A stretch of 64,000 bases of DNA from Pyxicephalus adspersus (taxonomy: Eukaryota; Chordata; Amphibia; Anura; Pyxicephalidae): NCBI RefSeq assembly GCF_032062135.1, contig NC_092866.1:22594768-22658767 (forward strand), written 5' to 3'. Under the pieces are notes generated by a model. That model saw nothing but the letters and a program-made list of their open reading frames with translations, was not told the origin of the DNA and did no database searches. Below, piece after piece: positions 23,081-34,439 of this stretch. How positions within the stretch are numbered: position 1 is the first letter of the stretch; every line of letters begins with the position of its first letter. The translations under genes and the position numbers were made by a program.

Positions 23081-24025
23081 CAATGGATACATGATGCAAG
23101 TAAAATGATTGATACATCCTTGGTATTGATCATTTACCTGATTTAACATCATCCAAGCATGACAAATTATGTCCCCCAACTCATCAACAGACCAATGTAA
23201 ATTAGCAAAGAGAGCTCTTTAATAACCAGAAAATGATTGGAGTGCACCCTCTCTTTGTATTTAATAATAGACAGATTTGGTAGCGTTAGTAAATAGTGGT
23301 GGGGACTCTGATTGACGGCTGCTTGTTAGGGAGCACTTCCCAATGATTTACATTAGCCTGTCGAAATGGGGAGTGAAGTTTGAGGTGCTCAGTTGGCTTA
23401 CAAATTACCTATCAGGTTTAATCAGTGACTTATTTTTCCTAATACACAAATAGGTATACCGCTCTTCTACTCCCAACCTTTTAAATGCCTACCAACTCAC
23501 TACCCAACATCACGTCTACACATACCAACTATACCTGTTGTTCCCCTCCATACCCCTCCCTACCTGCCCACCCAATGGATCCATGAATAAGTAAATTATG
23601 GATACCTCTTTGGTATTGATTATTTATCTGCCATACCATTGACCAACTCAGTCTAATATTAAAATCTCTGTCCCCCAATCTAACAGAGCTCTTTGTTATC
23701 CAGCATATGGTAGGAGCGATCCCCACTGTTTAGCAAAAAAAAAAGAACTGATTGATTTGAGTTGGTATACTAAAAAGTTGGGGAGCACTCAAATTGGCTT
23801 CTGGTTGTTAAAAAAGCACAGATAAAGGGGCGTCAAGTTTGTGATACTCAGTTGGGCTAAAAATGACTATTCCCTATAAGGTTTCATCAGTGACCCGTTC
23901 TCCCTTGTTAAACTTATCTTCCCCAAACCTTTTAAACATCTATCCACCCACTACCCAACATCATGTCCACATATACCAACCATACCTCTTGTTCCTTCCC
24001 ATACCCCTCCCTACCTGCCCATTCA
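23081..24025 (+). repeat. Diverged tandem dimer, 0.45-0.49 kb units
   Basis: Unit 1 (about 23081-23572) and unit 2 (about 23573-24025) share ordered anchors: CAATGGAT-CATGA at 23081/23573, TTGGTATTGAT at 23120/23610, GTCCCCCAA at 23171/23671, the TACCCAACATCA-GTC stretch at 23501/23952, and CATACCCCTCCCTACCTGCC at 23549/24000. Indels change the spacing from about 490 to 451. Fragments of a related sequence occur near 21070-21120. Confidence 0.8.
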
Positions 24026-25219
24026 AGTCAATAATCTTTTCCTTGTGTTCCACTCAATTCTGGGAGTGCATTTCCTGCTAAAAATTGTTTCCCAACCTCA
24101 TTGAAAATCTGTTTGTCCAGTATCTGTTATTGTATCAGATGTCTTGTGCTTTTTATTGGACATGAAAAATTACTGTCCGTTGTGAAAGTTTATCCAAACC
24201 ATGTCAGATTAGACATTTGTCCACTTTAAAGCCAGTGGATCTATTCACACTTTTGTGTTGTTATAATCATGCTAAAAAGTGTTTTAGATTAACTCACACA
24301 TGTGCATCCAATGCAATATAAACCATACAAATGTAAAAATGCATTCCCAGAAATAGTGTAGTTGCCTTTTTTATATTGTACTTTGACTTCCTGTTTAGGA
24401 TGTATGAGCTGCTTAAACACAATGCACATTAATGCTCAGTAGTAAATGTCAAGAATAAATAGTGTTCATAGTATGTTATCAATGAGGCAAGTATAGAGTT
24501 AATTATTGCTTCATTTTTTGCCTTCCTAAAGTAAGGATCAGGACCAATTATCTCTCAAATTTATGGGTTTGCTCCAGTCAGTCTTTCTCCTTTGGCTCCT
24601 TAATAAATGTCTTCATGTATATATCAGAAATATATTTAACAAGGTTTTGATTTTTTTTCTGAAGTATTCATGTGGTGAGGTATATAAAGAGGTTTAATAT
24701 CTTTATGGGATTAGCAGTATTTTAGGTAATGAGCAGCTTGGGTTGTTTAGACTTTTTCTGTCTCCAGATATACTGATAACTAAATGTCAATAAACATTAG
24801 AAGGCCCGGATTGGTTTGCTGCAGGTAAATGGCTGGACAGGGGTGGAAATTTAGGAGTTTGATCCACAAACAACAAAGAGGTCGGTTTTTACAAGCAACA
24901 TTAAAATCAGAAACATGAATAATGAAAGTATTACATCATAAAACCTTATTTGAACAATATGGAGGTAAAAAAGATTTTGTTGACGTGTGGATTTTTAGAC
25001 CATTAATACAATGTCCAGATGATTAATACAGAAAGTAATGTGTATGCACTGAAAAAGTTGAATAATTGGTTTATTAATAGAAATAATAGGATAGCAAGAA
25101 CAAAAATGTAACCTATTGCATCCTACCAGTTCATACAAGTGGTGGCTGCAACACATTTTCTCAATGTTATAAAATAGGCTCATATGGTAGGACAAATAAA
25201 TATATATATATAAAATATA
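24026..25219. other. Unannotated AT-rich stretch
   Basis: No recognised family apart from a short TA run at 25199-25211 directly before the Tigger-like element. Confidence 0.3.
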
Positions 25220-25765
25220 CAGTGATCCCTCGTTTTTTGCAGTTAATGGGGAACAGAACCTTCCGCGAAAGCTGAAAAACCGCGAAGTAGGATTTGCCCC
25301 TAGGAATTTTCGTGTATGCGGGTACAAGAATGTTTTAAATATGTAAACAGTATTTATACTTTACAAGTTATCGCCAACACAACACTAAAATACAGTATGC
25401 AAGACAGTCAACATCATGGAAAAGACTGGCGAGATACAACAAGAGAAGATGCTAGGTGAGGCTGCGATGATGCGCAGACAATCAACTCACAGGGATAAAT
25501 CCACTCGTACTCTCATTGGTGGATGTCGCACCAGAAACCAATCACGCGCCTTTATGAGAGCCCGTGGTATGTACTCTGAGTCAACTCATCTCCTTGTTTG
25601 ACATGCAGGGATCCTTCTCTCTCGCGCATCAACATGCTCCTTTCCGCAATGTGGCTGCCGACATGATTGTATTTTTTCATTTTTATTTTTTGATGAATAT
25701 TTTGGAAAAACCCGCGAAGCACTGAAGCCGCAAAACATGAAGCGCGAAGTGGCGAGGGAACACTG
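25220..25765. mobile_element. Tigger/pogo-like DNA transposon, complete, TA duplications
   Basis: The left end CAGTGATCCCTCGTTTTTTG is mirrored by the right end, which reads CGAGGGAACACTG. TA lies on each side (25218-25219 and 25766-25767), the target of Tc1/mariner-type transposition. Sub-terminal CCGCGAA motifs, repeated near both ends, are typical of Tigger-type elements. The 546-bp body cannot encode a pogo transposase (about 400-600 residues), so it is non-autonomous. A 61-codon frame at 25416-25601 is Arg-rich and shows no helix-turn-helix or DDE motif. Confidence 0.88.
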
Positions 25766-25767
25766 TA

Positions 25768-26224
25768 TAATACATATAAAATTAGGATGCAGAGATGACT
25801 AGATATACCCCATAAGTGCAGCAGGGAAAACTCAGGTCCCCAACCTGACTCTGCTATGGGCAGGCCTTCTAAATCTCAAAACTATCTGGATGGAATTTTA
25901 ACTTCTCTTACTAAAATACTTTCCATATATTTTTAGCAATCATGTACTTGTAATTGAGTGAAGTTTCTGAAGGATTTTTTTACCTATTCATCAAGGGGGA
26001 TCTGTCAACCTTCTTGCCCATCAAAGGGTAGCAGGTAAGTGTCAGAAAAGCTCCAGCTATTCTGGCTCCCCTTTGCAAGCACTCCTGGCTGCCCCTCAGT
26101 ATCAAACATTGGGTCTTTGGGGCAATACTGCTTTTGGGGGGATGTTGGTGGGAACATTCTCCAATGTTGAAGGAACAAGGGATGGAATGGAGCAGCATAA
26201 TCATAGCAAACCAGGCAAGTCATT
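25768..26224. other. Unclassified, possibly repeat-derived
   Basis: The part from 25980 to 26224 is GC-richer, with both strands open (72-74 codons), and has the texture of an old transposon. No termini are seen. Confidence 0.3.
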
Positions 26225-26405
26225 GGGCTTATTTAAAGTCCTCCAAGACTGGTGGATTCAGCAACCTGAAATCAAATTCTTAAAAATAGTTTAATAAATG
26301 CTTCTCAAACTTGGACCAGATCCATTCCAGGTTTGCCAGATTACACAGGATCACCCATGATAATCTATCTTCTGCAGTCTTGGAGAGCTTTATTAGATCA
26401 GGCCC
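26225..26405 (+). mobile_element. Palindromic MITE, subfamily B, decayed
   Basis: Starts GGGCTTATTTAAAGTCCTCC and ends TTTATTAGATCAGGCCC. The right half has ATCACCCATGATAATCTATC, diagnostic of subfamily B (also 44595 and 52147), in place of the TCACTGATGAAAGTG of subfamily A. The left arm is shortened. Confidence 0.85.
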
Positions 26406-27075
26406 AATGTGTCTGGAGTGCCTGGCTGATGGTGACAACATGGCAGTTTTTTCTTTTGGTTTCAATTTAATAAGAAAAGTAAAAAAAAATGAATTTTTAA
26501 GTGGATCTCTGCAAAATTATTCAGCACTATGGACAGCGGGTCTCCATAGTTATCCAATGTATGTGGGTATTTCATTAATGTGCAGTGTTATAAATAGGGT
26601 GAATATTACAGTTAGCAGAATTTAACCAGAAAGAACAGTTGTTATTCGACTCAGTGAATGCAAAGGGGAATTTGACTGATTGTCAACCATATCTATGTTA
26701 GTGAATATGCATATAAAACATAAATATTTGTTTTCCTAAAAACTTCTAAACCTTTATTCATAAAGATACATAAACAATACTTATTTTACTGCACACTGTG
26801 AGCTTTTCATAGTTTGCATTAGAAACTGCAGCAAGAATCCACCCTAATGACTGGTTTAAAGATGCCCATCATTACCTAGCCCTTTCCTTCCTAGATTTGT
26901 GAAGAACAAGCTTTCAGTTCCCTTTACCATAGAAGCTAGACATTACTTTTGGGTATTATCTAAGGCAGCTTGCATGCAAACGTAGCTCAGAAGCACCCAT
27001 TCTTTCAAACTGATTTTGACACTTCAAGGCATGTTATTATTTGCAAAATTTCAGCCAAGAGCCAGCCTACTGCCT
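26406..27075. other. Unannotated stretch between MITEs
   Basis: No gene or repeat recognised; AT-rich. Confidence 0.3.
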
Positions 27076-27289
27076 GGGCCTGATTTAATAAAGTTCTCCA
27101 AGGCTGGAGAGAATACACTTTCACCAGTGAGGCTGGGTGATCCAGCAAACCTAGAGTGGATCTCATCCAGAATTGAAAACATTTGCTAATGACTTTTAGG
27201 AAATCTATTCCAGGTTTGCTGGATCACCTAGCTTCACTTATGAAAGTGTATTCTCCCCAGCCTTGGAGAGCTTTAATAAATCAGGGCCC
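27076..27289 (-). mobile_element. Palindromic MITE, subfamily A
   Basis: Begins GGGCCTGATTTAATAAAG and ends TTTAATAAATCAGGGCC. The off-centre block reads CCAGAATTGAAAACATTTGC, the reverse of the copy at 10594, so it is in minus orientation. Arms are well kept; the centre is shortened. Confidence 0.92.
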
Positions 27290-27520
27290 CTGCATTACAA
27301 CGAGGGTTTTTGAGAGGCAGGGTGCTATAATGTTATTAAAAAGCTATGAAAAACACCTTGTCAGCTACTTCCACCAGTCATATTCTGCCCCCTTGCACAG
27401 AGAAACACAAAGGCCCAGTGATGATTGAAGGTTTTATATAAAATGTAATTAGCTTGTTGATGAAGTAAGAATGTAGCAACTAGGAGAGGCTAAATATAGA
27501 CAGATTATAGTTCAGATTTA

Positions 27521-27992
27521 CTAAAGCGGACCTATCACCAACATTTTTATTTAACATAGGAACCCTTTTATGTAAAGTAAGCAATAATTTGTTTTTTTTA
27601 ACCTTTTTTTTTAAAAAAGACCCCTTTTTTGTCTATATTGCCACTCTAATAATAACAGAATAAGAGCACAGAGACTCCTGGGATGATCATGTAACGCATC
27701 CCAGGGGCTTTCTGGTTGCTCCTTTTGCGCATGTCCAATCTTTGGCTTTTTCCTATGCATGCGCATTGATGTCGGTACTCTTTTTTTACCCCATTTACAG
27801 CGGCTATGTCACCCGATTTTGCGCCTGCACAGTGCGAGATCAGGTGAAAAGAAAAAAGACGGAAGTGCCTGGCGCTTCCTCCGCATCGGGACAAGGTGGG
27901 TTACAGGATGGCATGGGATCCAATCCAGGAAAGCTCAGGAGGGATTGGGGGATCTGCGGAGTTTATATTATTTTTTTTTAGTGTCACTTTAA
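27521..27992. mobile_element. TTAA-ended MITE, family 1
   Basis: Left end CTAAAGCGGACCTATCACCA (TTAA changed to CTAA), right end GTGTCACTTTAA. The interior has TATGCATGCGCATTG and GCACAGTGCGAGATCAGG, the module also present at 18780 and 62540. Two overlapping 77-82 codon frames in the GC-rich centre have no domain. Confidence 0.75.
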
Positions 27993-28079
27993 GTCACCTT
28001 TGTGTATCAGAGAGAAAGTAATGCAGCTGCAAGGTTTTATGATTAAACATTATGTAATCAGAATAATCTTGTTTTACCC

Positions 28080-28510
28080 TCCTGTTTAGCAGTAATCAGG
28101 GCCCATTAGCCTTTCAGCTTATATCCCTCAGCCCACAACACCCTGAAAATCCACAGTGATCAATTTAATTCCCAATCAAAGTCGTGCAGACAAGTGGAAA
28201 GCTGATATAAAGGCGGTATATTTTTCAGCACATTTTTCCCTTTAGCTTTCTGCATTCGCATTAATTAAAGTGTAAACATTAAATATTGATTAATGCATTA
28301 TCAGCGTAGCACAGTTGCCTCCTTTTAGATTGATTTCAGGAGTGATTTATTGTCATATTTGAAGAGTCATTTCACTTGATAACAAAGAGAAATAGCTTGT
28401 TGCCTTTCCTCCCCCTCTCATAGAGGCTCAGCTCTGCTTCTTCAATTCTCTAAAGAGATCCGCATTTACTTCTGCATTTGAATACAAGTGATATTACTAA
28501 AAGCAAACAT
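28080..28510. promoter_or_regulatory. Candidate conserved non-coding block
   Basis: Repeat-free and well mixed, with TTAAATATTGATTAATGC, GAAATAGCTTGTTGCC and ATTAATTAAAG-type homeodomain cores. There is no long frame. It has the texture of a vertebrate developmental enhancer. Conservation not tested. Confidence 0.25.
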
Positions 28511-29291
28511 GTAAAAATGTGATGTAGAAATAAAAAAATCAGTGATTCAAAAGTCACTTGAAATTACTATCATAATAGAAATGCATTATATCTTTTTATT
28601 ATATTAGTAATGTTTTGTAAATAAAAGTCATTTCAGGTGGAAAGGGATTTATTAAGCAAATTTTATATTTTAGCCTAAAATATGATTGGCTGCAAGTGTG
28701 AGAAAATAACTTACGCTGTGCTTTATCATAAAAAACTATTTTCTGCTGGTCTTGATCAAAGTTTCCTATTTACAGTAATAGCAAACTGGTTGCTTTTTAA
28801 TTGGCATAAATGGTAGATCTTCACATTTTTAGGAGCTATGGATCTCATCATCTAGACTTCCAGTTGTCACAAGATAACAGTTCTTTCTTAAAAAAATCGT
28901 ATTAAATCATTAATAATTTATAGGTATTGCCATCCATTATCTATAATATTGCTTATCCCTTCTTGAATAGATGCATTAATATTTTTTTTAAATCTACACA
29001 AATGATGGATGTAGAAAAATGAATCTTTGGTATGTGAAATTCACCATTCAGCAATAATTTGCTTTAAAATCAAAATAAATTCAAAATTGAACAATGCAAA
29101 ATTTTAAATCATTCTTGTGAATTATTGTCATTTATAAATATTGCCTTCAAAACTAAACTTCACAGTATAAAAAACTGTGCTAGACAGTAGTTGTACAGCT
29201 CTCTGACCTCTCATGTCTTTCAGTTTTTTGTGGTCTGACAGTTGCTTACCACCTTCTTCATTCTTCATACTTCACTCTTACGCTTCCTCAC
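28511..29291. other. Unannotated AT-rich stretch
   Basis: Very AT-rich, no gene or repeat recognised. Confidence 0.3.
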
Positions 29292-29472
29292 GAGCCTGAT
29301 TTATTAATGCTGTCCAAGAAAAAACCTGGGTGACCCAGCAAACCTGGAATAGATTTCTTAAAATCATTTGCTATTAGTTGGGAAATGTTTTCAGTCCTGG
29401 ACCAGATCCAGTCCAGGTTTGCTGGATCACCCAGGTTCATCGATAAAATGGTATCCACTGTAATCCAAGGAT
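29292..29472 (+). mobile_element. Palindromic MITE, subfamily A, decayed
   Basis: GAGCCTGATTTATTAATGC, then ACCCAGCAAACCTGG, CATTTGCTATTAGTTGG, CCTGGACCAGATCCAG and CCAGGTTTGCTGGATCACC. The left arm has a deletion and the right terminus is degraded. Confidence 0.88.
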
Positions 29473-30190
29473 GTTGGTAATAGTAGCCTGGTATCTATTG
29501 TTCCTCCTACTTCGGTTGCCATGCGGCCACATCTAATTGACCCCCCCAATTCTCTGAATTCAGAAACGGGGGAAGTTGTTGAGCTGTAGTGCAGTGTGCA
29601 AGTCATCTAGCCTATTTAGCAGATTCTCTGTCCACCTCTTTATTCTATGTACTGTCTGTATTCACTTATCAAGGCGATCAGCCCACATTTTTCATTTATT
29701 ACAGATAAACATAAAAAATGAATCCAACTTGTATTTGCTGACCATCATTAGATATTTTTTGCCCTAAATTTCTGCTCAAATAATAGAAACATACCAAGCT
29801 ATGTAAGAGCCCCATCAGCCACTACTTTCCCCAAGGACATTTAAAAAGGCTGCCCTCTCCCATGGGAATTAGTATAGGGTTACCATTCCATTTTCCACAA
29901 AGAGACTGTAGTGTTCACACCTGTGAGGTGGCCAATTTGCACCTGGTCCCATTAGGGTGATAACAGAAACTCACACAGACTTGCAGACCTTCATTTTAGG
30001 GGTTTATTATAAATCCAACTCACATAGCATAGAGGGTGGGGTGATGACAGAACACATTCAACTTCCTTGCAGTGCTTCATAGTCCCAATACAACTCACAT
30101 TCTCAAATACTTTTAGGAGGAAATACCGTAATTTCCCCATGCCAGAATGACCTCAATCCTGAATTTGAGCAACTGTGGGATCCTATTTGT
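29473..30190. other. Probable older repeat, unclassified (left part)
   Basis: From about 29880 the sequence (CACCTGTGAGGTGGCCAATT, GGGTTTATTATAAATCC) differs in texture from its surroundings and seems to continue beyond the small MITE at 30191. I suspect an old LTR- or Penelope-like element but see no termini or coding remains. Confidence 0.3.
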
Positions 30191-30274
30191 AGACTATATA
30201 CACATGTGCAGGATCTTTCACAATCTTTTCACTTTCAGACGAGAACCATTGCACATGTGTACCTAGCCTTAAGA
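30191..30274. mobile_element. Miniature ACG-type element, only termini left
   Basis: Left ATATACACATGTGCAGG faces right CCATTGCACATGTGTACC and TAGCCTTAA. Little more than the two inverted termini of the ACG/39479 families remains, with CGAGAACC and TTTCACAATCTTTTC between. Confidence 0.7.
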
Positions 30275-30923
30275 AAGTTAGAGTTAGAGTTAAAGCTTCA
30301 AGGCCACTTGCCCTGACCTCTCACTCTGTCACCATTCCATGGCTCAATGGGACCTCCGCCAATCCTCTCAGGTATCATTTTCCTGGTTATTTGAATTCTT
30401 AGTAACTACCAACCTAAAAAGTAGCCAAAATATGTCATAGGCCACAAATAAGGTTCATTAGGGCAGTAACTGGCTGTTATCTAAACATGAACAGGTATCG
30501 TTTGTTGCATTAAATAGCCACCCATTACTCCCCATGAAGATCCAAGTTCCAGAAACATCTAGAATAGACAATACCAAGTTTAACTTCTAAATCCCTTAAA
30601 GTGAACTCAAAAAAAGGGGCACTACAAGCTGAATGTAAACAAACACAATGAAACAACCCTTTATTGATATAAAAATATATACCAGCTTTAAAACACTATA
30701 GGACTCCAGGGGTGAGTCCACATCAATCACAGAGGCCAGTGATGTAAATCCACATCAATCACAAAGACCTGTCCCACACAAATATTTACATGTGACACTA
30801 GGACAGACTTACCTGACTGAGGAAATACTGCACCTATCTTACCTAATTACTGCAGTATTTCCACCAGCTTTTTGTCTGATTGACACAGGTTAATTTCACG
30901 AGATGGTTTGATTGACCACGATA
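30275..30923. other. Probable older repeat, unclassified (right part)
   Basis: Mixed sequence to about 30600, probably the continuation of the element interrupted at 30191. After that come two imperfect copies of a CCACATCAATCACA-AGGCC stretch at about 30718 and 30751. Confidence 0.3.
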
Positions 30924-31254
30924 ATGTAGAGCAGGGGTCCCCAAACTCCTGTCCGTGGCTCAGTAGTGGGCCGCGGCCGTCTCACTGGTGGGACGTGGCT
31001 TTGGCCAGTGCACCCACCAGTAGGGTCAGGAGAAGGACCCTGCTTGGGGGGGCCCATAGGCCCGATCCACGGACCATGTCTCCCAGGGACATCGCAGACT
31101 CAGGACGGTGGCTGGGTTCTGGTATCATGATGTCCCTCTGGGGGGAAATTTCTTCCCTTTTGAGAGACACACGGCTCCCCGCACTTGCTCGGTGTAGAGT
31201 CTGTGCATTTAGTGGTCTGCGAACCTCAAAAGTTTGGGGACCACAGATGTAGAG
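30924..31254. mobile_element. hAT-type transposon with perfect 8-bp duplication
   Basis: The element proper is 30932-31246. It starts CAGGGGTCCCCAAACTCCTG and ends AGTTTGGGGACCACAG, good hAT termini. The flanking octamer ATGTAGAG is found at both 30924-30931 and 31247-31254, the 8-bp duplication expected for hAT. The 315-bp interior is GC-rich, includes GGTCAGGAGAAGGACCC and cannot encode a transposase. Overlapping frames on both strands (107-114 codons) are by-products of the composition. Confidence 0.95.
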
Positions 31255-33215
31255 TATGAATAAGGATTGCCTAGGTAAATCTTTTGTAGCCCCTGTAATG
31301 ACCAATCCAAATTTAAAGACCCTCTCCTGCTTGTATGGTATTTCTTTGTTTTTTCTTTCTCCTGTATATTGCCCAGCACATGTTAGGGGTTGCTAAGGCT
31401 TCATATCAGTGATATAGGATTGCTATGATGGTAGAACCAAATGGGCAGCTTGAGCAAAGCTATTCCCAAGGGACAAAGTGTGACCAAACCAGATACTTTC
31501 TCTTTACTGGAACACTTTAAATAAAACAAACAGCATACTTAAAAGACAATTTTATTAGGGAGCCTTGAATTCAGAAATAATTTTAGGTATACTGACACAT
31601 AGTTTACTAACACTTTATAGACTCCACATGTGGCGTCACTATGAATGAGCAGAATTACTGAATTCTGCTCAACTGAAATTTCACCAGAAATGGCAGAACG
31701 ACTTGTAGTTATTAGACAAGGCATGCAACTTTAGAGGTGACAATAAATTACACAAATCCGAATCCTTTAAATTTCATGATTTGAGAATTACTTAACACTG
31801 TATGTTTTTATTAGTTCACTTCACCCAGTTCACACAGGATTCCACTAAACTTCAAACAGACCCGTACCCTGCAGCAAAAATTATAAACATGAATTATTGT
31901 CCATTTGGATCATGGTGTCATTCAGTTTCGCTATGTTGTTGCCACATTGCTGGAAATTTGCTATTTAGCAATGAAGTGCAATGAGTTAACATTGATGGAT
32001 GCTTGCAATAAGATGTGTCATGATGCATGCTGAGGTTTTGCTATGCATGTAAATGCATTATGACGTATCAAGGTATGTGGATGTGTTATCATGTGGATGT
32101 GTAAGTGATGTCGATGAAAAATTGCATTAGGGGAAATGCTCCAGTGTGAATCCATTTGGGATTGTTTTAGAAGAATTTTCTATATGCTGGAATTAAAGCG
32201 AACATTCTGCAAAACAAGTCTCCATTGAGTGTAAATGCATCTTCCACCCCTGGATCAGTTTAGTGCAAATGTGCCACTTATCATACGTATGAACTGCTGA
32301 ACTAATCTAATTTCACTCAATTAGAGAACTCATATGACAAAGAATCCCTAAAGCAAAGCTTATAATATGTAAATTCTAATTTTTTAAATAGGTAAAGTTT
32401 GGTTTAAATAAAAGATATACAATAAGTCCAACAAGTTTAACCTAAAATATATAAAAACATCCAAATCTCATTCTAGAGGAAAGTGGGTTTTCTGCTGCAG
32501 TTTCTTGCAATTGTTTAACATAAATATAAAATGACTAAAACTTCTTTATTTCTCACAATAACACACAAAAGGAATATTACAAATCTCAGGCTGTGAATGG
32601 AAGTTCACACAGGCTATACAGATTAACTAAGCATGTTTTAATAAACATTTTGATTAAATACAGGTACTGTTAGATTTTAATAGGCTTTTAAAACTCTGCA
32701 CAAAGGTAGGCTTTAAGTAAAATAATGTGCTTGAGGTAGATTTTATAGCTAAATTATCCAATTAACAGATCTGAAAGAGAAACCACTGCATAATCGCAAA
32801 TCAATTATGAATCCCGTTTTTATTCTTTGTAGGAAATGAAAAAGCAACTATTAAAAATAGAATCATTCTTTAAAAATCAAGCTTTTTTGTAAAGAACTGG
32901 TAATCGATAAAGAATTAGTACAATAGTAACAATGTTATGTATCCTGTCTGTTAAAATAGGGATTTATGAAACTATCACCAGGTATGTCATCAGTAGTGCA
33001 GATATCTAACAGCTGATAATTTATTTTTTCTAAATCATAATTGAATATTACCATGCATGCTGGGATCAGCCAAGTGTCTAATATGTTTACAGTTTTGCCT
33101 GTGGAGGCTAAAAAGAGTGGAAAGCAAAGTGATCAGGGATTCGTGGTCTAATCCTTCCATTGCAATATGCTCCAATCAGCAAATACTTGTTTGTTCTGAG
33201 CAGCATTGTTGATTT
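31255..33215. other. Long unannotated stretch
   Basis: AT-rich. The only local structure is a short imperfect ATGTGGATGTGT repeat around 32075-32102 and several CATGCAT motifs near 32020-32060. No gene recognised. Confidence 0.3.
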
Positions 33216-33453
33216 GAGTACTGAGCAGGGGAGTGGTCAAGTACTGAGCAGGGGAGTGGTCGAGTACTGAGCAGGGGAGTGTCTGGGTGTCAATAATGTC
33301 AGAGTACTGAGCAGGGGAGTGTCTGAGTACTAAGCAGGGAAGTGTCTGAATGCAGCGCATTGAAGTGTTCAAGAACAGGACAGGGGGAGTGTCCGAGGAC
33401 TGAGCAGGGGAGAATCCAAGTACAAAGCAGGATAGTGTCTCAGTATCAGTACT
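33216..33453 (+). repeat. 23-bp minisatellite, left block
   Basis: Units of the form GAGTACTGAGCAGGGGAGTG plus GTC or TCT, 23 bp each. About nine units, the first five close and the later ones diverged. One unit carries an extra 16-17 bp (GGGTGTCAATAATGTCA). Confidence 0.92.
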
Positions 33454-34107
33454 CTTTTTGTTAGGTAATGTTCTGTCCAGCAATGTCATTTGCAGCATCC
33501 AGGAGAACTAAGATAGCAGAAGCCCCTGCTTCCCTTTAGTTGTGCAACCTGATGTATTTTTGGGATCCCCCGCATCCATTGTTGGGCTGCGCACAGCTGA
33601 AGGGGGATTCCAGAGGCTGATCAGACTCGGTCCTGCACTGCTATTAGCTGCTTGGACTTTAGAGCCTCTCTGCTCCCAGTCACCAGTGCCTGTTATAACG
33701 TCGGCTGGGCTTACCTGTGCTAGAGTGAGTTTGAGTGTTTCTCTGTTCCTGACTTTTGCCTGTTACTGACATTTCATTTGAACTCAGCCTGGACCGACCT
33801 TTGCTTGTGACCCCGACTCTGCTTGTGCCTTTCCCTTTGTACCTCACTTGATGGACTGATTTCCTGTGTTTTTGACCTCGGCATGTTTTTGGATTTTATG
33901 ACATTCTGTACTCTACATTTGTGGGCTCCGGGCCCGCCTATCTCCAGAAACCATCCTTTACGCAAGTCCTGGGGGCATCCGAGTGCTGGGAGACACAACC
34001 AGTCTCCTGAGGCTGAGCAAGGGCTGCTATAGGCGAAGACTGCGGCGATAGATTGGGGGACTGGTGTCTGGGGAATACCGGTACTGACCCAGGCCTTACA
34101 CTTACAG
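33454..34107. mobile_element. Insertion splitting the minisatellite, class unknown
   Basis: GC-richer block between two parts of the 23-bp array. AGTACT occurs directly at both edges (33448-33453 and 34108-34113), which could be a 6-bp target duplication, although each array unit also contains AGTACT. The right end reads CCCAGGCCTTACACTTACAG. Internal TGACCCCGACTCTGCTTG and CTGGGAGACACAACC have the texture of an LTR. The 117-codon minus-strand frame at 33774-34127 and the 75-codon plus frame at 33542-33769 show no recognisable domain. Confidence 0.55.
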
Positions 34108-34153
34108 AGTACTGACCACAGTAGCATCTGAGTACTGAGCAGGAGTATGTCAG
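34107..34153 (+). repeat. 23-bp minisatellite, right block
   Basis: Two more units (GAGTACTGACCACAGTAGC and GAGTACTGAGCAGGAGTATG types) resume the array after the insertion. Confidence 0.88.
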
Positions 34154-34439
34154 ACCACTGGCTATTTTGACTGCTTTGTGTTATATAAATGTTATATGGG
34201 CATGGCAGATCAGGTTTGAGTTAGAGTTGAATTTAGTTTTTTACTAAAAATGCTTTAAGGTTGCTATAGGGTTATTACTTAAAACTGTAACTAAAAAAGT
34301 TATCAAGAAAGATGAAGAATGTTTAGTACCCAATCTTATCTAATATGTATACCTACATGTCAAAGCAAACATGATTGTTTGAAAAAGGATTTGTGATCTG
34401 AAATAAGCATAATATAGAAAGTGTTAATAATTTGTATAC

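Noticed and set aside
25416..25601. 61-codon Arg-rich frame as a gene
   Set aside because: Inside a non-autonomous Tigger-like element, with no transposase or host domain.
30908..31305. Overlapping 107- and 114-codon frames on opposite strands
   Set aside because: They coincide with the GC-rich hAT element with a perfect target duplication and extend past both ends.
33774..34127. 117-codon minus-strand frame
   Set aside because: Lies mainly in the insertion that splits the minisatellite and runs into the array; it is a by-product of a GC-richer repeat.
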